From positions 1-44,026 of the forward strand of contig CANHPN010000015.1 in the NCBI GenBank assembly GCA_947462535.1: a stretch of DNA of 44,026 nucleotides, read 5' to 3'. Each line of letters starts with the position of its first letter. Within the stretch, counting starts at the first letter, position 1. Origin of the DNA: Akkermansiaceae bacterium (GTDB lineage: Bacteria; Verrucomicrobiota; Verrucomicrobiia; Verrucomicrobiales; Akkermansiaceae). The translations under genes were made by a program, and so were the position numbers. A model generated the notes under the pieces. The model was not told the DNA's origin and searched no databases. It was given only the letters and a program-made list of their open reading frames with translations. Shown in pieces: positions 33,010 to 42,254 of the stretch.

Positions 33010-33879
33010 GTGAAACGTGTCCTCAAGATCGACGAGTGGTTCCACCCCGACGGCTTCCCCATCAGCGTGGAGCGAAGGGAGCCTCAGGAGCTTTTCGAAC
33101 CCCACTCCCACGAGTTCGCCGAGCTGGTGATCGTGACCGGCGGCAAATGCCTGCACGTGACCGGCAATGATTCCTGGGAACTCACGCCGGGCGACGTGTT
33201 CGTCATCGCCGGTCCGCGCGAGCACGAATACCGGAATCTCGAAAATCTGCGGCTGGTCAACATCCTCTATCAACCCAACCAGTTGAAAATGGGCCTGCTG
33301 GACCTGCCGTCCGTCGCCGGCTACCACGCGCTTTTCACGCTGGGATCTTCGTGGAGAAAACGCCAGCCGACCAAGGGCAGGCTGCACCTCAGCGGCAAGG
33401 AAATGGTCCAGTTGATCGAGCTGGTGAACCGGCTGGAGGTTGAATTGAAAACCCGCGAACCGGGATTCGGCTTCATGGCCACAGCAGCGTTCATGCAGAT
33501 CATCGGCTTGTTATCGCGCTGTTACGGCCGCAGCCCGTCGCCCGACGGTCGCGCCCTGCTGCGCATCGGCGAAGCGCTTTCCCACTTGGAGCGCAACATC
33601 CACCGCGAGGTCGATCTGGAGGAATTGGCCAGCATCGCCCACATGTCCCGGCGGAGCTTCTTACGGGTTTTCCAATCCGCCACCGGCACCTCTCCGCTCG
33701 CCTGGGTCATCGAGCAAAGGATCAACCGCGCGTGCAATCTGCTGCGCCACACCGACCGCCGGATCACGGAGGTCGCCTTCGACGTCGGCTTCAACGACAG
33801 CAACTATTTCACCCGGCAGTTCCGCAAAGTCACCGGGCTTTCCCCGCGGGACTACCGGCTGCGAAACGGCGTAGCGTGA
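33010..33879 (+). CDS. AraC-family regulator, probable rhamnose activator
   Basis: A 289-residue regulator. An N-terminal cupin sensor domain ([20 protein letters not shown] and [17 protein letters not shown]) is followed by two C-terminal helix-turn-helix units ([20 protein letters not shown] and [20 protein letters not shown], then GLSPRDYR). The length and sensor type resemble RhaS/RhaR. GTG 33010 is the start that leaves a normal N-terminus ([14 protein letters not shown]); an upstream TTG would overlap rhaA. It probably senses L-rhamnose and controls the divergent rhaA-rhaT run; the ligand is inferred from context. Confidence 0.85.
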   Translation: MKRVLKIDEWFHPDGFPISVERREPQELFEPHSHEFAELVIVTGGKCLHVTGNDSWELTPGDVFVIAGPREHEYRNLENLRLVNILYQPNQLKMGLLDLPSVAGYHALFTLGSSWRKRQPTKGRLHLSGKEMVQLIELVNRLEVELKTREPGFGFMATAAFMQIIGLLSRCYGRSPSPDGRALLRIGEALSHLERNIHREVDLEELASIAHMSRRSFLRVFQSATGTSPLAWVIEQRINRACNLLRHTDRRITEVAFDVGFNDSNYFTRQFRKVTGLSPRDYRLRNGVA

Positions 33880-33967
33880 GTGCCGCCTGATTTTATGCAA
33901 GCATTCACCGCCGCCGGTTTTCTCCAATCCCTCCTCAGCTCCGTGTTCAGTGGGCTGGCTTGTTTGA

Positions 33968-34147
33968 ACCAGATCGCTGGCGACCGACGAAAAGTTCGAC
34001 ATCCCAGACGATTACGGCTGGCGACAACTGGTGAAATCCATGGATATCGTCGAGGTTGACGGCAAACACCTGGCCATGTTCGCCCCGCGACGCGTCGGCA
34101 CCTTGGCAAGGGGGAATCAGCAGCAGGTTGTGAAAGCCACGTCATGA
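33968..34147 (+). pseudogene. Start-less coding-like fragment of unknown origin
   Basis: A 59-codon open frame without an ATG at its head reads RSLATDEKFDIPDDYGWRQL, then VKSMDIVEVDGKHLAMFAPR and so on to a TGA at 34145. The composition is protein-like, and it may be the C-terminal remnant of a lost gene. I do not recognise the family. Confidence 0.3.
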
Positions 34148-34209
34148 CCTGTCAACAATCCGCTGGTTTGACTCCACGAACGGTATTTCATGGAAATTCC
34201 AAAAAACGC

Positions 34210-34227
34210 TTGTGAAACTTTTCACAA
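34210..34227. promoter_or_regulatory. Rex operator
   Basis: TTGTGAAACTTTTCACAA is a perfect 7-4-7 inverted repeat and matches the Rex consensus TTGTGAA-N4-TTCACAA exactly. It lies 93 bases upstream of the nuoG ATG and 7 bases upstream of a plausible -35 element. A rex gene is present at 21760. Confidence 0.85.
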
Positions 34228-34234
34228 AGCACGC

Positions 34235-34263
34235 TTGCCCGGTCCGCCCCAAATGGACATATT
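34235..34263 (+). promoter_or_regulatory. Candidate sigma-70-type promoter of the nuo operon
   Basis: TTGCCC (34235-34240) and CATATT (34258-34263) are separated by 17 bases and would place the start of transcription near 34270. Each box has two mismatches to consensus. The Rex operator directly upstream supports the location. Confidence 0.45.
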
Positions 34264-34320
34264 CCCGCGCGAACACCGCCGGGCTCTTCTTGTGCAAGCG
34301 TCCGGCGCTCTAATTTAGCC

Positions 34321-36078
34321 ATGAGCGACACACCTTCGGCGACTGCGGAATTGAAACTGCCCAAAGACCAAGCTACCGAAAAAGGCCTAGTCAACGTCCA
34401 GATCGATGGAGTTTGGCACCAATTTCCCAAGGGCACACGGATGATCGAGGCCTGCCGCCAAGCGCAGGTCATCGTCCCCCACTACTGCTACCACCCGAAG
34501 CTCAGCTCGCCCGGAAATTGCCGGATGTGTCTCGTGCAAATGGGCATGCCGCCGCGTCCCACGCCAGGCCAGGAGCCCCAACGCGACGAGAACGGCTACG
34601 AAATCATCGGCTGGATCCCCCGCCCCGTCATCGCCTGCGCGAATACGATCGGCGAAAACATGGGCATCCGCACCACCGGCGAGCTCGTCGAAAAATGCCG
34701 CGAGGGCGTGATGGAATTTCTCCTCATCAACCACCCGCTCGACTGCCCGATCTGCGACCAGGCCGGCGAATGCCGCCTCCAGGAGCAATCCGTCCAACAC
34801 GGCCGCGGCGTCTCGCGGTTCGTGGACATGAAGGTGAAAAAGCCAAAAAACGTCGAGATCGGCCCGCGCATCCGGCTAGACGACGAGCGCTGCATCATGT
34901 GCAGCCGCTGCATCCGCTTCATGGACGAAGTCGCCGGCGACCCGGTGCTCGGCTTCACCCAGCGCGGCGCCCACACCACCCTCACCGTCCACCCGGACCG
35001 CCTGCTCGACTCGAACTACTCTCTCAACACCGCCGACATCTGTCCCGTCGGCGCGCTGACTTCCAACGACTTCCGATTCCAAATGCGCGTCTGGTTCCTC
35101 AAGGAAACCCCGAGCATCGACGTCAATTGCGGCACCGGCACCAACATCACGATCTGGACCCGGGAAAATAAAATCCACCGCATCACCCCGCGCCTGAACG
35201 ACGAGGTGAACTCCGCCTGGATGCCCGACTCGCACCGCCTGAATTTCCACTATATCGACGGCGAGGCCCGCCTCACCGAGCCGCTCGTCAAAAGCGGTAG
35301 CCGCCACCTCCCGGAAACCTGGGCCCAAGCCCTCGCCTCCGCCGCCGCCGAGATCAAAGCCATCCCCGCCGCCCAAACCGCGATCATCGCCTCCGGCCGC
35401 ATGACCAACGAGGAGCTCTTCCTCACCCGCGCCCTCGCCGCGGAAATCGGCACCAGCCAGCTCGCGCTCGTCCCCCGCCTCGCCGAGGCCGACGCTCTGC
35501 TCATCGCCGCCGACCGCAACCCGAACACGACCGGTGCCAAGCTCGTCCTCGGTGTTGAGGAGCCTTATTGGAAACTGAATTCCATTCGCGACGGTGTCCG
35601 CAACGGCTCGATCAAATCGCTCATCGTCCTCGGCGACGACCTCATCACCGACGCCGACTTCACTGCCGAAGACCTCGGAAAACTCGATTTCCTTCTTCAA
35701 ACCAGCGTCCTCGCCAATCCAACCGCCGAGCAAGCGCACATCGTGCTGCCCTCCGCCGCCTTCGCCGAAAAACGCGGCTCCATGGTCAACCTCGCCGGGC
35801 GCCTCCAGCGCCTCAACCGCGCCGTCGAACCGCAAGGCCAGGCGCACGACGATTGGGAAATTCTCCGCGACCTGATCCTCGCCCTCTCCGGCGGGAAAAA
35901 TGAGGTCTATCACATCGAGGACGTCTTCAAAGCGCTCGCGGAGAACGTCTCCGCCTTCAACGGCCTCACACTTTCGAAAATCGGCCATCAAGGCGCGCAA
36001 ATCGCTGACACAGGCTATCAAATCCCGCTTCTCGCCAACGAGCGCGCCCGCAAGGCGGCAGGACTGATCAACGGCTGA
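34321..36078 (+). CDS. nuoG: NADH-quinone oxidoreductase subunit G (short form)
   Basis: A 585-residue Fe-S subunit of the peripheral arm of complex I, passing electrons from NuoEF towards the quinone site. Cluster ligands: [2Fe-2S] Cys56, Cys67, Cys70 and Cys106; the His-ligated [4Fe-4S] His138, Cys142, Cys145 and Cys151; a second [4Fe-4S] Cys191, Cys194, Cys197 and Cys241 (CPVGAL). The C-terminal molybdopterin-oxidoreductase-like part is much shorter than in the roughly 900-residue E. coli protein. It is the first gene of an eight-gene run; nuoA-F are not next to it. Confidence 0.93.
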   Translation: MSDTPSATAELKLPKDQATEKGLVNVQIDGVWHQFPKGTRMIEACRQAQVIVPHYCYHPKLSSPGNCRMCLVQMGMPPRPTPGQEPQRDENGYEIIGWIPRPVIACANTIGENMGIRTTGELVEKCREGVMEFLLINHPLDCPICDQAGECRLQEQSVQHGRGVSRFVDMKVKKPKNVEIGPRIRLDDERCIMCSRCIRFMDEVAGDPVLGFTQRGAHTTLTVHPDRLLDSNYSLNTADICPVGALTSNDFRFQMRVWFLKETPSIDVNCGTGTNITIWTRENKIHRITPRLNDEVNSAWMPDSHRLNFHYIDGEARLTEPLVKSGSRHLPETWAQALASAAAEIKAIPAAQTAIIASGRMTNEELFLTRALAAEIGTSQLALVPRLAEADALLIAADRNPNTTGAKLVLGVEEPYWKLNSIRDGVRNGSIKSLIVLGDDLITDADFTAEDLGKLDFLLQTSVLANPTAEQAHIVLPSAAFAEKRGSMVNLAGRLQRLNRAVEPQGQAHDDWEILRDLILALSGGKNEVYHIEDVFKALAENVSAFNGLTLSKIGHQGAQIADTGYQIPLLANERARKAAGLING

Positions 36079-36106
36079 TTTAACAACTTTCAATTCACCG
36101 CTCCCC

Positions 36107-37363
36107 ATGCCGGAACTCATTTTTCAAATCGCCATCATCGTCGCGAAGATCGTCATCCTGACTTTCATGGTGGTCTTGCCGTTGGTCCCCGTCTCCGTTT
36201 ACTTCGAGCGTCGGTTCTCCGCCGTCATCCAGGACCGGGTCGGACCTAACCGGGTCGGCATTCCGCTGACTTTGTTCGGGTTCAAAAAGGACTTCCACTT
36301 CTTCGGACTGATCCAACCGATCGCCGACGGCTTGAAACTTTTCCTTAAGGAAGACTTCACTCCCGCCCACGTCCGCAAGGCATTCTACTGGATGGCTCCG
36401 GCGCTCACCGTCGTCCCCGCGCTCATCACCGTGTGCGTCGTCCCCTTCGGTTCCCCGATCAGTATCTTCGGCCACACAGAAAAACTCGTCATCGCGGATC
36501 TCGATATCGGGCCGTTGTTTGTATTCTCCGTCGCCTCTCTATCCGTCTATGGCATCACCCTCGCCGGCTGGTCCTCCAACTCGAAGTTCCCCTTCATCGG
36601 CGGCGTCCGCTCCACCGCGCAGATGATCTCCTACGAAATCGCCCTCGGCCTTTCGATCATCCCGGTGATAATGTATTATGGCGATCTCAACCTCAGCACC
36701 ATCGTCCAACAGCAAGCCGACCATGGCTGGCTCCTGCTTCCGCTCTGGGGCCACGACGCGGACCATACCTTCACCAGTAAGCTGCTCTTCTGGTTTCCCG
36801 CCGCCATCGCCTTCCTGATCTTCACCATCTCCATCTTCGCGGAAACAAACCGCATGCCCTTCGACCTTCCCGAGTGTGAAACCGAACTCGTCGGCGGCTA
36901 CCACACCGAATATTCTTCGATGAAATTCGCGATGTTCTTCATGGGCGAATATGCCGCGATGGTCATAGGCTCGGCGCTCATCATCACGCTCTTCCTCGGC
37001 GGCTGGTCGATCGGCTTCGGCCTCGACGCGATGGTCGCCAATCTCCACATCGGCGACTTCTACTTCGGCGGACTCATCCACCTCGGTTGTTTCATGACCA
37101 AGCTGATCGGCTTCATCCTGTTCTTCATCCTCGTCCGCTGGACCGTGCCGCGGTTCCGCTATGACCAGCTCATGAAACTCGGCTGGGTCGTCTTCTTTGA
37201 AGCCGCCCTCATCAACGTCTTCCTCGCCGCGCTCATCGTCGCCGCGCCACAGCTCAAAGGCACGATCATCGGTATTGGCGCCGTCCTGCTCGTCATCGTC
37301 ACCGCTGCGGTGATCTGGGTAGCCAAGGTCTCCGAAGAAACCCCGAAAGTCCTTCGCGCCTAA
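36107..37363 (+). CDS. nuoH: NADH-quinone oxidoreductase subunit H
   Basis: A 418-residue membrane subunit that forms the quinone-binding junction with the peripheral arm. Conserved features are VYFERRFSAVIQDRVGPNRV near the N-terminus, LIQPIADGLKLFLKED, FAETNRMPFDLPECETELVG with the loop acids, and about eight hydrophobic helices. It is longer than the roughly 325 residues usual in proteobacteria, mainly through the insert around DHGWLLLPLWGHDADHTF and the C-terminal helices. It lies 28 bases after nuoG. Confidence 0.95.
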   Translation: MPELIFQIAIIVAKIVILTFMVVLPLVPVSVYFERRFSAVIQDRVGPNRVGIPLTLFGFKKDFHFFGLIQPIADGLKLFLKEDFTPAHVRKAFYWMAPALTVVPALITVCVVPFGSPISIFGHTEKLVIADLDIGPLFVFSVASLSVYGITLAGWSSNSKFPFIGGVRSTAQMISYEIALGLSIIPVIMYYGDLNLSTIVQQQADHGWLLLPLWGHDADHTFTSKLLFWFPAAIAFLIFTISIFAETNRMPFDLPECETELVGGYHTEYSSMKFAMFFMGEYAAMVIGSALIITLFLGGWSIGFGLDAMVANLHIGDFYFGGLIHLGCFMTKLIGFILFFILVRWTVPRFRYDQLMKLGWVVFFEAALINVFLAALIVAAPQLKGTIIGIGAVLLVIVTAAVIWVAKVSEETPKVLRA

Positions 37364-37388
37364 CTCAAACTTCTCACAATTTCCTCTC

Positions 37389-37955
37389 ATGGCCGTCGTC
37401 AAACTCCAGCGCCCGAAGCTCAATTTCGGTGAGAAAATCTACTTCGGAGCACTCATCAAGGGCTTCTTCCTCACCATGACCCACGCGGTGAAAACGCTGC
37501 GTGGCAAATCCGTAGGAGCCGACGAACTCGCGTCATCCGGCCTCGGCGTGACCATGCAGTTCCCCGAACAACGCTGGGACGAGCATCTCCCCGAATACTA
37601 CCGCGGTGCCCCCGCCCTCGTCACCGACGAGCAAGGCCGCGAACGCTGCGTTTCCTGCCAGCTCTGCGAATTCATCTGCCCGCCCAAGGCCATCAAGATC
37701 GTTCCTAGCGAAATTCCGTCCGACGACCCATGGGCCAAGGTCGAGAAGCGCCCGCTGGAATTCGAAATCGACATGATCCGCTGCATCTACTGCGGCATGT
37801 GCGAGGAAGTCTGCCCCGAACAGGCGATCTATCTGCGCAAAGACTACCTCATCACCGGCCTCAAGCGCGCCGACATGGTCCACGACAAGAAGAAGCTCTA
37901 CGAAATCGGCGGCACCCGCGTCGGCCTCGTCAACAAGTGGAACGAACTGAAGTAA
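37389..37955 (+). CDS. nuoI: NADH-quinone oxidoreductase subunit I
   Basis: A 188-residue ferredoxin-like subunit carrying the two [4Fe-4S] clusters N6a and N6b. The ligand sets are Cys87, Cys90, Cys93, Cys97 (CVSCQLCEFICPP) and Cys132, Cys135, Cys138, Cys142 (CIYCGMCEEVCPE). The N-terminal amphipathic part (LIKGFFLTMTHAVKTL) anchors it to the membrane arm. It lies 25 bases after nuoH and 19 before nuoJ. Confidence 0.95.
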   Translation: MAVVKLQRPKLNFGEKIYFGALIKGFFLTMTHAVKTLRGKSVGADELASSGLGVTMQFPEQRWDEHLPEYYRGAPALVTDEQGRERCVSCQLCEFICPPKAIKIVPSEIPSDDPWAKVEKRPLEFEIDMIRCIYCGMCEEVCPEQAIYLRKDYLITGLKRADMVHDKKKLYEIGGTRVGLVNKWNELK

Positions 37956-37974
37956 CTTTCTCTCTAATCATCCA

Positions 37975-38538
37975 ATGCCTTCTTATCTCTTCTGGCTCTT
38001 CTCCACCGTCATGCTCATCGGCGGGGTCTCCGTGATCGCCTTCCGTAATCCGGTTTCCAGCGCGCTCTCGGTCGTCACCTGTTTCGTCGGTCTCGCCGGT
38101 CTGTTCATCGGCCTCAGCGCCTTCTTCGTCGGCGTCATTCAAATCCTCGTCTATACCGGCGCGGTGATGGTATTGTTCCTCTTCATCATCATGCTACTCG
38201 ACCTTAAGGATGAGGAAAAAGCCGCCAAGCCCCTGCTGCCCATCGCGGCCGGCATCGCTCTGGTCGCCGCTTTCACCGTGCAGCTCATCGGCATCCTCTC
38301 CCGCACGCCGAACGTGATCGCGCCGAACCTCGACAAGGAAACCCTCGCCGCGGCGGCCAGTGGATTTCCCGCCACCAGCAAGATCGCCACCACGCTCACC
38401 CAAGGCAAACTCCCCGACGTCCACCTCATCGGCCACACGCTTTTCACCCAATACAATCTCCCGCTCCAGATCCTCGGTGTCCTGTTGCTCGTCGCCACCA
38501 TCGGTGTCGTCATCCTCTCCAAGCGTCAGGCGGACTAA
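37975..38538 (+). CDS. nuoJ: NADH-quinone oxidoreductase subunit J
   Basis: A 187-residue membrane subunit with about five helices. FRNPVSSALSVVTCFVGLAG and the conserved pi-bulge helix with VQILVYTGAVMVLFLFIIML are diagnostic. The loop between helices 4 and 5 (about 105-150) is longer than usual. It helps link quinone reduction to proton pumping. Operon position is normal, between nuoI and nuoK. Confidence 0.93.
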   Translation: MPSYLFWLFSTVMLIGGVSVIAFRNPVSSALSVVTCFVGLAGLFIGLSAFFVGVIQILVYTGAVMVLFLFIIMLLDLKDEEKAAKPLLPIAAGIALVAAFTVQLIGILSRTPNVIAPNLDKETLAAAASGFPATSKIATTLTQGKLPDVHLIGHTLFTQYNLPLQILGVLLLVATIGVVILSKRQAD

Positions 38539-38550
38539 CCATCACTTCTC

Positions 38551-38871
38551 ATGGCCACTCTCAACGACTACCTCCTCGTCTCCGGACTCCTCTTCGCCAT
38601 CGGCCTCGCGGGCGTGGTGCTGCGCCGGAACGTCATCATCGTCTTCATGTGCCTCGAGCTCATGCTCAGCGCGGCGAACCTCACGCTAGTCGCGTTTTCC
38701 CGCTTCAACGTCCCGCCTAACGGCCTTCCCGACTACAACGGCCAGATGCTCGTTTTCTTCGTCATCACCGTCGCTGCCGCGGAAGTCGCCGTCGGCCTCG
38801 CGATCATCGTCGCCCTCTACCGCGCCCGCCAAACCATCCACACGGATGAACTGACCTCGCTGAAAGGCTGA
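38551..38871 (+). CDS. nuoK: NADH-quinone oxidoreductase subunit K
   Basis: A 106-residue subunit with three helices, the MrpC-like part of the pump. The buried glutamates appear in [17 protein letters not shown] and [20 protein letters not shown]. Length is normal for the family. It lies 12 bases after nuoJ. Confidence 0.94.
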   Translation: MATLNDYLLVSGLLFAIGLAGVVLRRNVIIVFMCLELMLSAANLTLVAFSRFNVPPNGLPDYNGQMLVFFVITVAAAEVAVGLAIIVALYRARQTIHTDELTSLKG

Positions 38872-38921
38872 TTCAGATTTTTAACCACGGATTTCTTCAC
38901 CTTTTCTTTTCCAAAGCAACC

Positions 38922-40742
38922 ATGAATCTCGCTTGGACCCTCCTCTTCCTCCCGCTCGCCGTCGCGGCGGCGAACCAACTCGTCCTGAAAAAAACCGGAC
39001 TCGCACCGATCGTCTCGGTGGGCTCCGCGCTGGCGACCTTCGTGATCGCTCTGATACTGTTAGGTAAAAATGAAACTGCCTATTTCGCCTGGGCGACGAT
39101 CGGGGACTTTTCCATCAACATCGGCATCAAGCTCGACCAGCTTTCCACCGGCATGATGATCGTAGTCACCGGCGTCGGCCTGCTGGTACACGTTTTTTCG
39201 CTCGCCTACATGAAGGACGACGCCGCCAAGGCCCGCTACTTCGCCGGCCTGTCACTTTTCATGTTCTCAATGACCGGCATCGTGCTGGCGGACAACTTCA
39301 TCATGACCTTCATCTTCTGGGAGCTGGTCGGACTCAGTTCCTATCTGCTCATCGGTCACTGGTATCAGAAGGAATCCGCCGCCGATGCGGCGAAAAAAGC
39401 GTTCCTCTGCAACCGCATCGGCGACTTCGGCTTCATGGTCGGAATCCTCATGCTGTGGGGCATCACCGGCCACCTCGCTTTCGACCAAATGAAGGGCGGA
39501 CTCGAAGCCTTTCAAGCCGCCAATCCCGCGATCTTCGGCGGCGTGCTTTCCGCCGCCGTGCTCTGCATCTTCTGCGGTGCTGTTGGAAAATCCGCCCAGC
39601 TTCCGCTCCACGTCTGGCTGCCGGACGCGATGGAAGGCCCGACTCCGGTGTCCGCCCTCATCCACGCCGCCACCATGGTCGCCGCCGGGGTTTACATGCT
39701 CTTCCGCCTGCAATTCACGCTCGGTTTCGAAGTCTTCGAGGGCCTGCAAGCCAGCGCCGTCATCGCCTGGACCGGCGGCATCACCGCCCTGGCCGCCGCT
39801 CTAATGGCCACCCAACAGGACGACATCAAGCGCGTGCTCGCCTACTCGACCCTCTCCCAGCTCGGCTACATGGTCATGGCCGTCGGCCTCGTTTCCGGTG
39901 AGGCCGGCATGTTCCACCTCTTCACCCATGCCTGGTTCAAGGCTCTGCTCTTCCTCGGCTCCGGCGCGGTCATCTTCGCCTGCCACCACGAACAAGACAT
40001 CTGGAAAATGGGCGGACTGCTGAAGAAAATGCCGATCACCGGATTCACCTTCCTCATCGGATTCGCCGCGCTGATCGCAGTTCCATTCACCTCCGGATTC
40101 TTCTCCAAGGAGCAAATCCTTGAAGCGGCCCATCAGAAGGAACCCATCCTCTTCTGGATCGCCGCCGCCGTCGCGGTGTTCACCCCGTTCTACATGACCC
40201 GCCTTTACGTCGTCGCGTTCCTCGGAAAAAACCGTTCCGAAAACGCCTCGCACGCCCATGAAGTCGGCCCGCTGATGTCCGGTCCACTCGTGCTTCTCGC
40301 CACCCTCGGCGCGATCGCCGGTTTCCCGTTCATCGCGGAAAAATTCTCCCCGGCCTATCACCAGCCGGAACATCTCATCCACCTCGGCTTCGTCACCTAC
40401 GTCTCCATCGGCGCGCTTCTCACCGGCGTGATCGCCGGATGCGTGCTCTACGCCGGCAAGGAAAAGGACCCCGTCTCGATCCCGCTGCTGCAAAACCGCT
40501 TCTATATCGACGGCCTCTACGACAATTTCCTCGTCCGTTATTTCCAGGACACCTTCGCCGCGATCATCGCCTTCTTCGACGAGTTCATCATCAGCGGCCT
40601 CATCGTCGGCGGTCTCAGCCGCGCCGCCGAATCCTTCGGCAACCTCTTCCGCAAAGTCCAGTCCGGCAGCCTGCAAGGCTACGCCTTCGCCTTCGGCCTC
40701 GGCGTCATCCTCGTCGTCTATTTCACCGTGTTCGGCCGCTGA
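38922..40742 (+). CDS. nuoL: NADH-quinone oxidoreductase subunit L
   Basis: A 606-residue antiporter-like proton-pumping subunit at the far end of the membrane arm. Landmarks are the helix-5 Glu in FIFWELVGLSSYLLIGHWYQ, GKSAQLPLHVWLPDAMEGPT with the key Lys, and the Lys-containing helix near HAWFKALLFLGSGAVI. The C-terminal lateral helix and anchor (about 500-606) are present (YFQDTFAAIIAFFDEF). Fifty bases separate it from nuoK, with no promoter that I can identify. Confidence 0.95.
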   Translation: MNLAWTLLFLPLAVAAANQLVLKKTGLAPIVSVGSALATFVIALILLGKNETAYFAWATIGDFSINIGIKLDQLSTGMMIVVTGVGLLVHVFSLAYMKDDAAKARYFAGLSLFMFSMTGIVLADNFIMTFIFWELVGLSSYLLIGHWYQKESAADAAKKAFLCNRIGDFGFMVGILMLWGITGHLAFDQMKGGLEAFQAANPAIFGGVLSAAVLCIFCGAVGKSAQLPLHVWLPDAMEGPTPVSALIHAATMVAAGVYMLFRLQFTLGFEVFEGLQASAVIAWTGGITALAAALMATQQDDIKRVLAYSTLSQLGYMVMAVGLVSGEAGMFHLFTHAWFKALLFLGSGAVIFACHHEQDIWKMGGLLKKMPITGFTFLIGFAALIAVPFTSGFFSKEQILEAAHQKEPILFWIAAAVAVFTPFYMTRLYVVAFLGKNRSENASHAHEVGPLMSGPLVLLATLGAIAGFPFIAEKFSPAYHQPEHLIHLGFVTYVSIGALLTGVIAGCVLYAGKEKDPVSIPLLQNRFYIDGLYDNFLVRYFQDTFAAIIAFFDEFIISGLIVGGLSRAAESFGNLFRKVQSGSLQGYAFAFGLGVILVVYFTVFGR

Positions 40743-40775
40743 AATCCTCCCACTGAAAACCAGCAAACTTTTCAA

Positions 40776-42209
40776 ATGCTCGCACTCCTCGTCTTTCTCC
40801 CGATCGCCGCGTTCATCGCGATCCTCTTCGGCTCTCCGGCCCGGCTCACCGCCATCGCCGCCTCCGCGCTCAACCTCGCGCTCGGCATCTACGCCGCGTT
40901 TTCTTGGAAATGCAGCTGCTGGTCGTTTTCCGTGCCCGTCCTCGAAAAGCCAGCACTCAATCTCGCCTTCGGATTCACCGATGGCATGAGCGCCATCATG
41001 GTGCTGCTATCCGTGATCGTCGCCCTCGCCGCCGTGCTTTCCGGTAAGGCTCCGGAAGGCAAGGAAAAACTCTACTATGGCTCGTCGCTCCTCATCTCCA
41101 GCGGCGCGCTCGGCGCCTTCGCCGCGACCGACCTGTTCTTTTTCTTCGCCTTCCACGAACTCGCGCTCATCCCGACCTTCCTGATGATCGGCATCCTCGG
41201 CCGAGGCGACCGCCGCGAGGCCGCTTGGAAAATCACCATCTATCTGGGTCTCGGCTCCATCGTCCTGCTAGCCGGCCTCGTCTGGCTCGCCAACCTCACC
41301 GGCACCTACGACATGGTGAAAATGGTCGCCGCCGCCGGGTCCATTGATCCCGCTTCACAGAAAGGCATCGCCGCGCTGCTTATTGTCGGTTTCGGCACGC
41401 TCGTTTCGCTCTTCCCGTTCCACTCGTGGGCCGCTCCTGCCTACGCCAGCGCGCCCGCTCCGGTCGCCATGCTGCACGCCGGCGTTTTGAAAAAATTCGG
41501 CCTCTACGGGCTGCTCCGCCTCGCCATTCCGCTCGTCCCAGAAGGCCTGCAATTCTGGCTCACTCCCCTGCTCGTTCTGCTGCTCGGCAACATCCTCTGG
41601 GTCGGCTGGGTCACCATCTCCCAAAAGCGCCTCGACCTAATGTTAGGAAATTCCTCGGTGATGCACATGGGCTACATCTTCCTCGCCATCGCCGCGCTCA
41701 TCGCCTTCCCGGAAAACCCGCTCGCCCGCTCCGCCGCCATCGTCCTGATGTTCGCCCACGGCATTTCCATCGCCCTGTTATTCGGCCTCGCCGACCGCAT
41801 CGAGCGCAACACCGGCTCGCTCGACCTCCAGGACCTCGGCGGTCTCGCCAAATCCGCGCCCGGCCTCGCCTTCCTGTTCGGCATCGCCGCCATGGCGTCT
41901 ATCGGACTTCCCGGCCTCGCCAATTTCTCCGGCGAAATCCTCGTCTTCCTCGCCGCCTTCAAGAGCTATAACGGCACCACCGGCCTCGGCCCCGTGCAGA
42001 TCGCCTGCATCCTCTCCATCTGGGGCGTGGTCATCTCCGCCGTTTACATGCTCCGCGCCTATCGGAACATCTTCCAAGGCCCTGCCGTGAAAGCCACCGA
42101 ATCCGCCGCCGACCTCACCCTGGCAGACCGCATCCCGGCGACGCTGCTGGTTCTCGCGCTCTTCGCAGTCGGCTTCTATCCGAACCTTCTACTCAATCTT
42201 CTCAAGTAA
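40776..42209 (+). CDS. nuoM: NADH-quinone oxidoreductase subunit M
   Basis: A 477-residue antiporter-like pump subunit with about 14 helices. FFFFAFHELALIPTFLMIGI holds the helix-5 Glu. GTLVSLFPFHSWAAPAYASA and APVAMLHAGVLKKFGLYGLL hold the channel Lys and neighbours. It lies 33 bases after nuoL. Confidence 0.95.
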   Translation: MLALLVFLPIAAFIAILFGSPARLTAIAASALNLALGIYAAFSWKCSCWSFSVPVLEKPALNLAFGFTDGMSAIMVLLSVIVALAAVLSGKAPEGKEKLYYGSSLLISSGALGAFAATDLFFFFAFHELALIPTFLMIGILGRGDRREAAWKITIYLGLGSIVLLAGLVWLANLTGTYDMVKMVAAAGSIDPASQKGIAALLIVGFGTLVSLFPFHSWAAPAYASAPAPVAMLHAGVLKKFGLYGLLRLAIPLVPEGLQFWLTPLLVLLLGNILWVGWVTISQKRLDLMLGNSSVMHMGYIFLAIAALIAFPENPLARSAAIVLMFAHGISIALLFGLADRIERNTGSLDLQDLGGLAKSAPGLAFLFGIAAMASIGLPGLANFSGEILVFLAAFKSYNGTTGLGPVQIACILSIWGVVISAVYMLRAYRNIFQGPAVKATESAADLTLADRIPATLLVLALFAVGFYPNLLLNLLK

Positions 42210-42254
42210 TCCTCTTTCTTGAATCTGGATTCTGGACTCTGAAATCTTCCGCCC

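Larger units (their letters stand above)
34148..34320 (+). promoter_or_regulatory. nuoG leader and promoter region
   Basis: This gap holds the Rex-type operator (34210-34227) and a candidate promoter just downstream. A GC-rich stretch (CCGCCGGGCTC near 34286) precedes nuoG. No strong Shine-Dalgarno sequence is visible before the ATG at 34321. Confidence 0.5.

Noticed and set aside
34876-36120. A 414-codon minus-strand frame opposite nuoG
   Set aside because: Asp/Glu/Gly-rich antisense shadow; nuoG on the other strand has all expected cysteine ligands.
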